Virus record (IMG/VR): IMGVR_UViG_3300026518_000029
Coordinates: 1-36,465 of that record
DNA length: 36,465 nt
Strand: one strand, 5' to 3'
Source of the DNA: a virus
Positions 1 to 6,042 of the stretch are shown here, piece after piece (the first letter of the stretch is position 1; every line of letters begins with the position of its first letter). Made by a program: the position numbers and the translations under genes. Under the pieces are notes generated by a model. It was not told the DNA's origin and did no database searches. It worked only from the letters and a program-made list of their open reading frames with translations.

Positions 1-90
1 TCTGTTCGTGGACGTTGTTACCACACACCCACACTTTTCACACTCAAATTTAAACCCATTAAAATCTTCTAATTTCACCATTACCTCCAT
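1..90 (-). CDS. truncated small protein with CxxC zinc-ribbon start
   Basis: Only the first 30 codons are present; the gene runs off the left edge with no stop codon seen. The ATG at 90 follows a good ribosome site (GAGGAG, 7 bases upstream) that lies inside the end of the RusA gene, so the two are translationally linked. The visible part contains FECEKCG, the first CxxC of a probable zinc ribbon; the second cysteine pair would lie outside the window. It is the last visible gene of the minus-strand early operon. Function is unknown; small zinc-ribbon proteins are common in phage early regions. Confidence 0.6.
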   Translation of the reverse strand, partial: MEVMVKLEDFNGFKFECEKCGCVVTTSTNR

Positions 91-91
91 T

Positions 92-478
92 TTATATCTC
101 CTCTAATTCTACCACAATTTTATTTGTATCGCCCCAAACTTTAACCACATCAAGGTCACAAATTTGTGAGTCGTCCTTATATGCTATTTTGTTCAGTGCA
201 TCCAATACGCTTTTTGACAAATTATCAATATCTCCACGTTGAGTGTGCCAGTAGGCTTCACTCTTCTTCTTCTTAGTCCAACTCTTTGTTTTCTCAAATT
301 GGAACAAGATAGACATTTTTAATGCACCCTCTAATCTAACATTATGATTTTTCTCCCACACTTCACGGATAATATCTTTATGCTCTGTGTATCGTGGGTC
401 ATTGTATGACCCCCATCTGGTTACTCTGACTCTGGGGGCAGGACGTGGGCGTGTTGGTATCTCTATACTTCTAATCAT
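92..478 (-). CDS. rusA: RusA-family Holliday junction resolvase
   Basis: RusA proteins are dimeric endonucleases that cut Holliday junctions and branched DNA left by phage replication and recombination. The family motif GDIDNLSKSVLDALN is present, followed by a KDDSQI segment; the acidic residues (two Asp in GDID, one in VLDAL, a DD pair before SQI) are the expected metal ligands. The basic N-terminal stretch after RPRPAPRVR fits the family. The length (128 aa from the chosen start) is normal for RusA. I chose the ATG at 478 because it forms an ATGA overlap with the upstream stop; an ATG at 499 in the same frame is possible and adds 7 residues. It sits with SSB and the replication initiator in the early operon, where it probably resolves recombination intermediates made by the RecE/RecT-type pair. 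Confidence 0.9.
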   Translation of the reverse strand: MIRSIEIPTRPRPAPRVRVTRWGSYNDPRYTEHKDIIREVWEKNHNVRLEGALKMSILFQFEKTKSWTKKKKSEAYWHTQRGDIDNLSKSVLDALNKIAYKDDSQICDLDVVKVWGDTNKIVVELEEI

Positions 479-804
479 TTTACAGGCTTTACGTTCCATT
501 CACCTACTGCAACTCTAAGCGTATCACCGTGCATCAGTAGCTCCCAGTGTTCGCTAAGGTTCTCTATGATTTTCTCTTCATCTTCACCATAGCTACAGAA
601 TACAACTGCCTTGTCCTTAAAGTCGCAAAGTTTCTTTTCTTCTGCCATATCAAATATGACTACCTCATCTTTGTGATTGATTTTATCCCATGAAGATTTC
701 TTTACAAATGCAAGGATAGGCTTTCTATTCACAAGATTATGCTGTAGTATTGTCCGTGCTATCTTGACTGCGTTTTGTGTGTTTGTGTGTAGTGTTTTGT
801 TCAT
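475..804 (-). CDS. hypothetical early protein (109 aa)
   Basis: I do not recognise this protein. It has a basic N-terminal third (residues 1-50, many Asn, Lys and Arg) and an acidic C-terminal half with EDEEKIIENL. There is no signal peptide or membrane segment. The ATG at 804 is preferred over one at 843 because an AGGAG ribosome site lies 7 bases before it in the gap after ssb, whereas the 843 start would overlap the end of ssb. Its stop overlaps the RusA start (ATGA). Lying between SSB and RusA, it probably has an accessory role in replication or recombination, but nothing in the sequence shows which. Confidence 0.7.
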   Translation of the reverse strand: MNKTLHTNTQNAVKIARTILQHNLVNRKPILAFVKKSSWDKINHKDEVVIFDMAEEKKLCDFKDKAVVFCSYGEDEEKIIENLSEHWELLMHGDTLRVAVGEWNVKPVK

Positions 805-814
805 CTTATATCTC

Positions 815-1285
815 CTAAAATGGTATAGAGTCTTCATCAACACTCACCTCTGGTGGTACTGCTGTCTCTGGCTGTCTATAAGTCGTTGGTGCAGGTTGCT
901 GTGCTTGTGGCTGTTCATACCCACCTTGACTCTGTTGCTGTGGTGCTTGACCGTCCTCTTTGTTTCCCAACATAGTCATATTCTCAACTACCACGCTGTG
1001 CTTACTCTTCTTGCTTCCATCTTGTGCTATCCATTGGTCTAGTTTCAATCTTCCATCTACCAATATCTTTGAACCTTTGCGTAAGAACTGGTTAGCTATC
1101 TCTGCACTACGTCCAAAGAATGTTATATCTACAAATAGCACCTCTTCTTTCTTTGAGCCGTCTGCTCCTTTAAACTTTCGTGTTGTTGCTATGGCTGTAT
1201 TACCTATGGCACTTCCACCTTGTGTATATCTAATCTCAATATCTCTGGTGAGATTTCCTGCTAGAATTATCTTATTGTATGACAT
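815..1285 (-). CDS. ssb: single-stranded DNA-binding protein
   Basis: This is a bacterial-type SSB with an N-terminal OB fold (about residues 1-105, opening with NKIILAGNLTRDIEIRY and including FVDITFFGRSAEIANQFLRKGS), a Gln/Pro-rich linker (about 108-140), and an acidic tail ending DEDSIPF. That tail matches the conserved SSB C-terminus that docks partner proteins. It coats single-stranded DNA at the phage fork and during RecT annealing. Two in-frame ATGs exist, at 1291 and 1285; the AAAGGA site is 7 bases before 1285 and only 2 before 1291, so 1285 is preferred. A phage-encoded SSB next to RusA and a replication initiator supports a self-directed replication module. Confidence 0.95.
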   Translation of the reverse strand: MSYNKIILAGNLTRDIEIRYTQGGSAIGNTAIATTRKFKGADGSKKEEVLFVDITFFGRSAEIANQFLRKGSKILVDGRLKLDQWIAQDGSKKSKHSVVVENMTMLGNKEDGQAPQQQSQGGYEQPQAQQPAPTTYRQPETAVPPEVSVDEDSIPF

Positions 1286-1309
1286 CTTCATTTCCTTTAT
1301 ATTCTAATT

Positions 1310-1537
1310 TCATTTCTCTACCTCCAACGGCTTTGCATTTGCTTTCAATCTCCAAACTGGCATACGCTCTGTCTGTGATAAATAATCATACGCCTCTCTG
1401 ATATGCGTAAACCTCTTTTCTTTGGTTAGATATTCAACCTCAACCTTTTTGACCATACGTGTTGATACACGGTACACCATCCCCTCATAAGTATCAATCA
1501 GATACTTACTGAAAGGTGTCTTGACTCTATACTGCAT
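1310..1537 (-). CDS. hypothetical early protein (75 aa)
   Basis: A small basic protein I cannot assign. It is rich in Arg, Lys, Tyr and Val (for example MVYRVSTRMVKKVEVEYL) with no membrane segment or cysteine motif. The start at 1537 lies within the last codons of the upstream gene and follows an AGGCGGG ribosome-site-like stretch, suggesting coupled translation. Its position directly upstream of ssb in a compact operon supports its being real, but gives no function. Confidence 0.65.
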   Translation of the reverse strand: MQYRVKTPFSKYLIDTYEGMVYRVSTRMVKKVEVEYLTKEKRFTHIREAYDYLSQTERMPVWRLKANAKPLEVEK

Positions 1538-1898
1538 TGTCCCGCCTCAAATCATCAAGCTTACTTGCTTCAATATCATCAATAGCCAATGTTGCATAAC
1601 CCACAATATCTTGCCATGTATCAACGTGCATAGGGTCTCCGTTTAGTAGTCTTGCTACTTTGTGCATAATCATATCAAGTGCCTCTTTGTGTGGGTGTGA
1701 TAGGTGGTCTCCGTTTGCTGTTACTGCCTTTTTAAGATACTGTGATATTTTTGCACCCTCTCTAAAGTCTCCATGTGTAGCGTTTCTCTCTTCTAATGTG
1801 TCGTGTATTGTTTTCATTTGTGCCTCCTGTGGCTTTATTTGATTTTGGCTCTTATTGAGCGATATTTGTTCCAACTTGTCTAAATAGTTATCTTTCAT
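1527..1898 (-). CDS. DUF6378-type phage early protein
   Basis: The central and C-terminal parts match the pattern I associate with the DUF6378 family: THGDF near residue 43, then KEALDMIMHKVARLLNGDP and HVDTWQDIVGYATLAI. This helical domain is common in phages and resembles all-alpha nucleotide-pyrophosphohydrolase-like folds, but its activity is not established. The ATG at 1898 forms an ATGA overlap with the muramidase stop and gives a 27-residue Gln/Lys-rich extension before the usual family start; an internal ATG at 1817 would give the more typical length. A role in nucleotide metabolism during replication would fit the operon but is inference. Confidence 0.75.
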   Translation of the reverse strand: MKDNYLDKLEQISLNKSQNQIKPQEAQMKTIHDTLEERNATHGDFREGAKISQYLKKAVTANGDHLSHPHKEALDMIMHKVARLLNGDPMHVDTWQDIVGYATLAIDDIEASKLDDLRRDNAV

Positions 1899-2452
1899 GC
1901 CGTAACTCCTGCAACTCTATTTAATCCCCATCCATACACAAATCTTTCATCTTTTTCTCTGGTTTGTGCAAGTGATATGTAAAACTCCCCTTGTAGTGCA
2001 TTAAGATATGATGTTAAAACTCTCATCCCCTCTCTGCCACGCTTATTTGAGTATGCGTAAAATGCTCTCATGGTATTTGCTCCAATATCTCCATCAACGG
2101 ATACATCTTTGTAGAGTCTGCCTCTGTCATTTAGTGCGTTAAGCACTCTCTGTAGATGTTTCCCTGCTTGTTCCACTCCCATATTCACGGCTTGTTCAAA
2201 CATTTCATGTGCAAACTCATATCCACCTGTTTTAAGTAGCTCATCCCCACGTATTCTGTTCCAATATCTACGTCTATAAATATCAATCGCTATGTCAAGG
2301 GGTAGCTTTTTCATTTTGCCGTTCCACCCAAATTTACGTGCAACTTTTTTAGTGATACCAAACTTTGTTTTGCCCCCACTATCAAGGCTATCATTTGTGT
2401 ATCCACCCTCTATACCTACTACACTCATTATAATTTCATCTCTGCTATGCAT
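1895..2452 (-). CDS. GH108-family muramidase (phage endolysin)
   Basis: Peptidoglycan-cleaving muramidase. The N-terminal catalytic domain (about residues 5-95) carries IEGGYTNDSLDSGGKTKFGIT, in which Glu15 is the expected catalytic acid. The C-terminal half (about 100-170, with LNALNDRGRLYKDVSVDGDIG) matches the peptidoglycan-binding domain usually paired with GH108. The length of 185 aa is typical and there is no signal peptide, so release should depend on the holin encoded near 12 kb. The start at 2452 overlaps the upstream stop (TAATG). Its position is odd: it lies in the early operon, two genes after the replication initiator and far from the holin/spanin cassette, so timing or dose would need separate control. 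It could alternatively serve another wall-remodelling role. Confidence 0.88.
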   Translation of the reverse strand: MHSRDEIIMSVVGIEGGYTNDSLDSGGKTKFGITKKVARKFGWNGKMKKLPLDIAIDIYRRRYWNRIRGDELLKTGGYEFAHEMFEQAVNMGVEQAGKHLQRVLNALNDRGRLYKDVSVDGDIGANTMRAFYAYSNKRGREGMRVLTSYLNALQGEFYISLAQTREKDERFVYGWGLNRVAGVTA

Positions 2453-3063
2453 TAAAACTCCCTTACTGTTGATTTTGCTAATTTCACAACATCTCTATTC
2501 GCACTCTTATCTTCCAATGCTGTTTGAGATGCACCTCTTATCGCGATTGCTTTAAAAATCTCAAACAACTTATCTTCCAATGCATCACCTACACTGCTTG
2601 ACTCTTGTAACTGTAGGCACTCTCGCAAATTTCCAATAGAATTTAATATCGCTAGGTCTCCATCTTTGAAGTAATATTCGTTTGACCCTTTTCTTTTGAA
2701 ATTGTGAAAGTTCAACTCTTTGTGCGAATACCCTAAATATTTTCTCTTGTATTCAGACTCTCTAAATGCCGTTTTAAGCTCTTTTACCTTGTTAGCCAGC
2801 TCAACTGCCCTACCTCTACCCTTTTCTATCTCTAAACGTGCATTACGTTCGTTTAAACCTACTTTATACCTCTTAGTAAGCTCTAAGAATTTCTGATACC
2901 CAGTCATAAAGCTTAGGTCTATGTGATTATGGTGTTTTTCAATGTAGCTTAGGTACGATGGAATATCTACACCTATCATCTCTTTTGTGAGTCTATCTGC
3001 TACAAGTGCATCTGCATCTTTGATGTTTAGGACTCTGATTATGTGATTTATTGTGTTTTTCAT
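2452..3063 (-). CDS. hypothetical early protein (203 aa)
   Basis: I do not recognise this protein. It is predicted mostly helical and strongly charged, with a basic middle (about residues 70-120, ELTKRYKVGLNERNARLEIEKGRGR) that could form a coiled coil. Its start overlaps the end of the replication initiator by 4 bases (ATGA) and its stop overlaps the muramidase start, so it is embedded in the operon. In many phages the gene after the initiator encodes a helicase loader or other replisome partner. There is no Walker A motif, so an ATPase loader is excluded; a helicase-recruiting adaptor is possible but only by position. Confidence 0.7.
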   Translation of the reverse strand: MKNTINHIIRVLNIKDADALVADRLTKEMIGVDIPSYLSYIEKHHNHIDLSFMTGYQKFLELTKRYKVGLNERNARLEIEKGRGRAVELANKVKELKTAFRESEYKRKYLGYSHKELNFHNFKRKGSNEYYFKDGDLAILNSIGNLRECLQLQESSSVGDALEDKLFEIFKAIAIRGASQTALEDKSANRDVVKLAKSTVREF

Positions 3064-3767
3064 TCCAACACCTCAACATCAACTGTATTTGTAGGGTGTT
3101 TATCAAAATAGGCATCTACTGCATCGTAAGATTTTTGAAGCCCAGTATGTTTTTTTTCGTTTGGGGAAAACAGCCCCTGGTATCCGTTTGCTATAGAATG
3201 TGTGACTTTACGCTCAAACTCTATTGGGTCCTGCTTGTACTGCTTCAGTAGTGTTCGTATTGTTATTTCTCGGATTGGCTTTTTAATCTCTAATCTGTAC
3301 TCAATCCAATCTTTTAAGATATTCGGAAGTTCAACAGATTTTTTTTCTTTTTCTTTTTCTTTTTTCTCTCTAACTCTATCTAAGTTCTCTCTTATAGGTT
3401 GCACCGTATCCTTTTTGATACGTCTAGCGTATCCTTTTTGATACGTTGGCGTATCCTTTTTGATACGCTCTTTTTGTTGCACCGTCTCCTTTTTAACCCC
3501 TATTAAGACGTGCCATTTTTGAGTTGTTCTGAGGTGGTTTTTCTTATTTCTTTTTAGGTACCCTTCATTGATAAGTACCCCAATCAATTTCTTGTATTGA
3601 ACAAGTGATATATCATGATGTTCTGCAAGGTCTGCTCTTGCATCTTCACAAAATCCACTCTCCGTAACTGCTTGAATAAAGTGTATATTTTCACAAATCA
3701 TCCACTTTGTAGGGTTTAATCCTGCCTCTGTCATTGCTACAAAATCTATTGTATAGTATCTCTTCAT
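3060..3767 (-). CDS. phage replication initiator (winged helix plus DnaD-like C-terminus) containing the origin
   Basis: Likely the origin-binding initiator of the phage. Residues 1-90 form a winged-helix region common to phage replication proteins. Residues 95-145 are a basic, repetitive linker (two RIKKDT copies, then an EKEKEKKS run). Residues 148-201 (WIEYRLEIKKPIREITI, then NGYQGLFSP) match the C-terminal replisome-organiser segment of phage O/DnaD-like proteins. The gene contains three perfect 18-bp iterons plus a degenerate fourth (3405-3495) next to a polypyrimidine tract, the arrangement of lambda O and its internal origin. The start at 3767 follows AAGGGAA at good spacing and overlaps the stop of a 41-aa ORF. 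Recruitment of a host helicase is inferred from the family. Confidence 0.8.
   Translation of the reverse strand: MKRYYTIDFVAMTEAGLNPTKWMICENIHFIQAVTESGFCEDARADLAEHHDISLVQYKKLIGVLINEGYLKRNKKNHLRTTQKWHVLIGVKKETVQQKERIKKDTPTYQKGYARRIKKDTVQPIRENLDRVREKKEKEKEKKSVELPNILKDWIEYRLEIKKPIREITIRTLLKQYKQDPIEFERKVTHSIANGYQGLFSPNEKKHTGLQKSYDAVDAYFDKHPTNTVDVEVLE
3339..3370. other. polypyrimidine tract beside iterons, probable DNA unwinding element
   Basis: This stretch is a nearly pure run of T and C on the plus strand (purine-only on the coding strand, encoding a Lys/Glu run). It sits about 35 bp from the iteron array inside the initiator gene. In lambda-type origins an easily melted segment lies beside the initiator-binding iterons. 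Its position suggests the same role here; that is inferred from the arrangement. Confidence 0.5.
3405..3495. repeat. origin iterons: three perfect 18-bp palindromic repeats plus a degenerate fourth
   Basis: CGTATCCTTTTTGATACG occurs exactly at 3405-3422, 3428-3445 and 3450-3467, starting 23 and 22 bp apart, about two helical turns. Each copy has inverted 6-bp arms (CGTATC/GATACG) around a T-rich centre. A degenerate fourth copy begins at 3483, and both outer copies are preceded by the same TTGCAC sequence. The copies lie in the initiator gene but are read in different frames (RIKKDT in two, YQKGYA in the middle one), so the conserved unit is the DNA and not the protein. This is the expected layout of a replication origin bound by the protein encoded around it. 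Confidence 0.75.
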
Positions 3768-3889
3768 TTTCGTTCCCTTGACATATCACAAGAAAATAGA
3801 TATAATGCACTCGTATTTATTTTTGTGCCTCCAACGCATGATAATACATTGTGGCAGGTTATGCTGTCACTCTTCAATATACTAATCAT
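3764..3889 (-). CDS. possible small protein (41 aa) between cro and the initiator
   Basis: This short ORF fills the gap between cro and the initiator. It starts at an ATG at 3889 with a GGGAG site 6 bases upstream, and its TGA overlaps the initiator start (ATGA). It encodes a small protein with three cysteines and no recognisable motif. Against it, the same stretch holds a perfect consensus promoter on the opposite strand and a hairpin (3851-3870), so the DNA may be regulatory and not coding. It may act as a leader that couples translation to the initiator. Confidence 0.4.
   Translation of the reverse strand: MISILKSDSITCHNVLSCVGGTKINTSALYLFSCDMSRERK
3778..3806 (+). promoter_or_regulatory. 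perfect consensus sigma-70 promoter, antisense to the early operon
   Basis: TTGACA at 3778-3783 and TATAAT at 3801-3806 are separated by exactly 17 bases. This is the full bacterial consensus, pointing rightward. Transcription would start near 3813 and run antisense across the 41-aa ORF and cro, then sense into the cI repressor gene at 4292. This is the position of a lambda PRE-like establishment promoter or of an antisense RNA promoter. I see no strong terminator before cI. The match is seen directly; the role is inferred. Confidence 0.7.
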
Positions 3890-3892
3890 CTT

Positions 3893-4129
3893 CTACTCCC
3901 TTTGTTTTTTGTTGTAGTCAATATCCTCTTTTAGAAATGATTTTCCAAAAAAAGTTTTCTGTGTCTCCACGCTTAAAAAAATATCCATCGGAACGTTACA
4001 AGCCTCTGCTATTCGCTTTGCTGTAATTAGTTTTAGATTTTTTTTGCCATTTAAGTACCTTGACATCGTGGCAATATTTACCCCAGACATCTTGCACATA
4101 TCACGTTGTGTGATTATTCTGTCGTTCAT
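3893..4129 (-). CDS. Cro-like helix-turn-helix regulator
   Basis: A 78-aa DNA-binding protein of the XRE/Cro family. The HTH region spans about residues 5-50: ITQRDMCKMSG (first helices), VNIATMSRYLNGKKN (turn and recognition helix), then ITAKRIAEACNVPMDIFL, the common stabilising helix. There is no C-terminal protease or oligomerisation domain, as expected for Cro. It is the first gene of the minus-strand early operon and divergent from cI, the classical switch arrangement. The start at 4129 has an AAGGAG site 5 bases upstream. Its promoter region contains a dyad operator candidate at 4143-4158. It probably represses cI and/or its own promoter to favour lytic growth. Confidence 0.8.
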   Translation of the reverse strand: MNDRIITQRDMCKMSGVNIATMSRYLNGKKNLKLITAKRIAEACNVPMDIFLSVETQKTFFGKSFLKEDIDYNKKQRE

Positions 4130-4142
4130 TTTTACTCCTTAA

Positions 4143-4163
4143 TTGAACTTAGGTACAACTATA
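4143..4163 (-). promoter_or_regulatory. cro promoter -10 with overlapping operator
   Basis: On the minus strand, TATAGT (4163-4158) is a plausible -10 for cro; the -35 is weak (AT-rich TATTAA at 17 bp), as often seen in AT-rich genomes. Directly downstream is TTGAACTTAGGTACAA (4143-4158), an imperfect dyad in which 12 of 16 positions match their own reverse complement (TTGnACnTAnGTnCAA). A repressor bound here would block the transcription start of cro. Confidence 0.6.
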
Positions 4164-4234
4164 CACTTTATTTTCTTAACTTAATATTAAATTATGTGAT
4201 TGTGCTAAAGATATATTAATAATTTATTTAACTA

Positions 4235-4263
4235 TTGACCTAAAATACAATTTATGTTATAGT
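4235..4263 (+). promoter_or_regulatory. cI promoter with second operator-like sequence over its -35
   Basis: TTGACC (4235-4240), a 17-base spacer and TATAGT (4258-4263) form a strong rightward promoter about 25 bp before the cI ribosome site. The sequence TTGACCTAAAATACAA (4235-4250), covering the -35, matches 9 of the 12 defined positions of the operator motif seen at 4143, so Cro or CI binding here could control repressor synthesis. The promoter call is fairly secure; the operator call is tentative. Confidence 0.65.
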
Positions 4264-4291
4264 GTGTTTATCAAAATGAAAGGATTTAAAG

Positions 4292-4891
4292 ATGAATATA
4301 CATGAGAAGATACAGATGCTATTGAAGAAAAAAGGTAGAGGTTCGCAAAAAGAACTTGCAGGGATATTGGGTGAAGATAAGACATATCTCAATAAATGGG
4401 TTAATGGTATAAAGCCTGTGCCACAACAACATCTACTTGGAACTGCACTATTTTTAGGAGTCACAGTAGATTACTTGATGGACGATAATCAAGAGATACC
4501 ACTCATCAAGCACGTACCCCTTATAGGTGAAGCATCGTGCGGTGTTCCTGTTAATGGCTTTTATGGAGATGGGGATGTAGAGTACGTACCTGCCACATCG
4601 GACATCTATCTTGATACTGCATACGCTGTTAAAGCGGATGGAGATAGTATGTTGCCTACTATTTCACATGGTGAGATTGTTTACTGTGACACAGGAAAAC
4701 CACCCTCTGACAATACCATAGTACACTATACCTTTGATGGAGATAGTGGCATAAAACGCATTCGCAGACAGAAAGATGGCTCAATAATGCTATTGCCAGA
4801 TAATCATGACTACTCTCCAATTATCATTCCCAAAGAGAGAACAGAAGATATACTTCTTGCAAGATGCACTAAGGTATTTAAAAACATATAA
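4292..4891 (+). CDS. CI-like prophage repressor with autocleavable S24 peptidase domain
   Basis: This protein should maintain lysogeny by repressing both early operons, and be inactivated by RecA-stimulated self-cleavage. Residues 1-62 form an HTH domain (GSQKELAGILGEDKTYLNKWVNG). Residues 70-199 form a LexA/UmuD-type S24 domain: catalytic Ser119 in GDSMLPTISHGE, catalytic Lys155 in SGIKRIRR, and a likely cleavage site Cys83-Gly84 in GEASCGVP. Cys-Gly is the bond cut in UmuD, whereas Ala-Gly is usual in LexA and lambda CI. All catalytic residues are present, so it should be SOS-inducible. The start has an AAAGGA site 7 bases upstream and its own strong promoter; it is divergent from cro. Confidence 0.9.
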   Translation: MNIHEKIQMLLKKKGRGSQKELAGILGEDKTYLNKWVNGIKPVPQQHLLGTALFLGVTVDYLMDDNQEIPLIKHVPLIGEASCGVPVNGFYGDGDVEYVPATSDIYLDTAYAVKADGDSMLPTISHGEIVYCDTGKPPSDNTIVHYTFDGDSGIKRIRRQKDGSIMLLPDNHDYSPIIIPKERTEDILLARCTKVFKNI

Positions 4892-5113
4892 CCTTACACA
4901 CCCCTTGTGTAATGGGTTGCTCTCCTACATTCAGAAACTTTTTTAAATAAATTTCACTAAAGGTATATTTTATTATTTTTCTTTAAGCTTCACTATGCCA
5001 TAATTCACTTGTCACAAAGTTGTACTTAGAAACAACATAAAGACTTAGGTTGCATTATTAAAGGCTCTTCGCTTTTTATGACTGTAGCTCAACAAAAAAA
5101 TGGAGGCATAAAA
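4892..5113 (+). promoter_or_regulatory. intergenic control region: hairpin, extended -10 promoter and operator before the recombination operon
   Basis: This gap of 222 bp holds no convincing long ORF. Just after cI is a perfect 7-bp hairpin (TTACACA/TGTGTAA, 4894-4912, 5-base loop) without a U run, so it is at best a weak terminator. An extended -10 element, TGC then CATAAT (4996-5004), can drive the rightward operon. Downstream, TTGTACTTAGAAACAA (5020-5035) is identical to the cro operator at 13 of 16 positions, and ACTTAGGT (5043-5050) repeats the core of that operator. The layout suggests a second repressor-controlled promoter, analogous to lambda pL. A strong GGAGGC ribosome site for the next gene ends the region. 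Confidence 0.6.
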
Positions 5114-5257
5114 ATGAGTATCTTAATAGTATCACTATTTATCGCATTTTTAGCATTGGTTTTTATCGTGTTTTTTTCGCAAAAAAGAGCGATAAATAAA
5201 TATAACGACACCGTATTAGAGTATCGGTTAGGCAGATTAGTAGAGGTACATAAATGA
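5114..5257 (+). CDS. small single-pass membrane protein (47 aa)
   Basis: This short gene has a strong ribosome site (TGGAGGC, 8 bases before the ATG) and a stop that overlaps the exonuclease start (ATGA). Residues 2-21 form one hydrophobic helix (ILIVSLFIAFLALVFIVFF), followed by a basic segment (QKRAINKY), predicting an outside-N, inside-C topology with a short cytoplasmic tail. It is the first gene of the rightward recombination operon. A membrane peptide in this place in other phages may be a superinfection-exclusion or host-control factor, but I cannot assign one here. Confidence 0.7.
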   Translation: MSILIVSLFIAFLALVFIVFFSQKRAINKYNDTVLEYRLGRLVEVHK

Positions 5258-6042
5258 AAACAAAATTATCAAACGAAGAGTATCATAAAGCAGAGGGTAT
5301 AAGTTCGAGTGATTTCAGATTGCTTGAAAAGTCACCTATACACTATGAGAATAAAGAGCTATTTAAACTAAGTGGTAAACAATTCGACTTGGGTTCATTG
5401 GTGCATAAAATGGTGCTGGAGCCAAGTACAGTTGGTGAAGAGTTTATCAAAGAGGATTTTGAGGGTGCAGACCTAAACAAGAACTCTAAGGAGTATAAAG
5501 AGGCTAAAGCAGATTTTGTAGCTAGATGTGAGGGCTTGTTGGTTATCCCAGTAGATGTATGGGAACAAGCAGAGGCTATGACAAAAAATGTAATGGCTAT
5601 TGCAGGTGGACTACTCCAAGAGGGTGTGGCAGAAGAGAGTTTTTTTGTAGAAGACAAGACATTTGACATTACACGAAAATGCAGACCAGACTTTTATCGT
5701 GAAGATTTAGGGTTGGTGATTGACTTAAAGACTACAGGTGATGGTAGTGAGTATGGTTTTTCAAAGTCTATGTATGACTATAGGTATCACAGACAAGCAA
5801 GTTGGTATCTAAATACATTGAGTATGGCAGGTATTAACGCAGAGAGATTTATCTTTATCACAGTTGAGACTAAAAAGCCTTACATGGTTGATGTGTGGGA
5901 GATAGACCCACTTTCACTTGAAAAAGGTAGAGAGAACTACACAGACCTACTTATTGAGTACAAACGATATAAAGACAAGGGTATAGCGAATATCGTTAAG
6001 ACCATATCTATACCAGATTGGGCGTTTAAGGAGGAAAATTAA
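5254..6042 (+). CDS. RecE-type PD-(D/E)XK exonuclease
   Basis: A 5'-3' double-strand exonuclease of the RecE C-terminal/DUF3799 type, which resects DNA ends to make single strands for the RecT partner encoded three genes on. Motifs in order: ISSSDFRLLEKSP (residues 16-28), FDLGSLVH with His51, CRPDF with Asp146, IDLKTT with Asp157 and Lys159 (the PD-(D/E)XK core), and YRYHRQASWYL with Gln181 (QxxxY-type motif). The length of 262 aa matches the isolated nuclease domain and not full-length RecE. It is translationally coupled to the membrane peptide upstream, and the SD of the next gene (GGAGG) lies in its last codons. All catalytic residues are intact. Confidence 0.88.
   Translation: MKTKLSNEEYHKAEGISSSDFRLLEKSPIHYENKELFKLSGKQFDLGSLVHKMVLEPSTVGEEFIKEDFEGADLNKNSKEYKEAKADFVARCEGLLVIPVDVWEQAEAMTKNVMAIAGGLLQEGVAEESFFVEDKTFDITRKCRPDFYREDLGLVIDLKTTGDGSEYGFSKSMYDYRYHRQASWYLNTLSMAGINAERFIFITVETKKPYMVDVWEIDPLSLEKGRENYTDLLIEYKRYKDKGIANIVKTISIPDWAFKEEN

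Noticed and set aside
1-90. Direct circular joining of position 36465 to position 1
   Set aside because: Joining the ends would run the zinc-ribbon frame into a stop (TAG) after two codons and would leave terminase without its N-terminal ATPase half, so at least some sequence is missing.
677-1042. Membrane-protein-like ORF on the plus strand opposite ssb
   Set aside because: It overlaps two well-supported minus-strand genes, has no ribosome site, and its hydrophobic composition is the expected shadow of the opposite strand.
3339-3370. Rho-independent terminator at the T-rich run
   Set aside because: There is no stem-loop directly before the T run on the plus strand, and it lies inside the initiator coding sequence as a Lys/Glu run.
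3815-3835. Possible start after GGAGGCACAAAAATA on the minus strand, resembling the GGAGGCATAAAAATG starts at 5101 and 8622
   Set aside because: The codon at the expected start is ATA, and the ribosome-site resemblance alone is not enough to call a gene.
4181-4190. TTAATATTAA palindrome between cro and cI as an operator
   Set aside because: It does not match the operator motif shared by the other control sites, and short AT-only palindromes are expected by chance in this composition.
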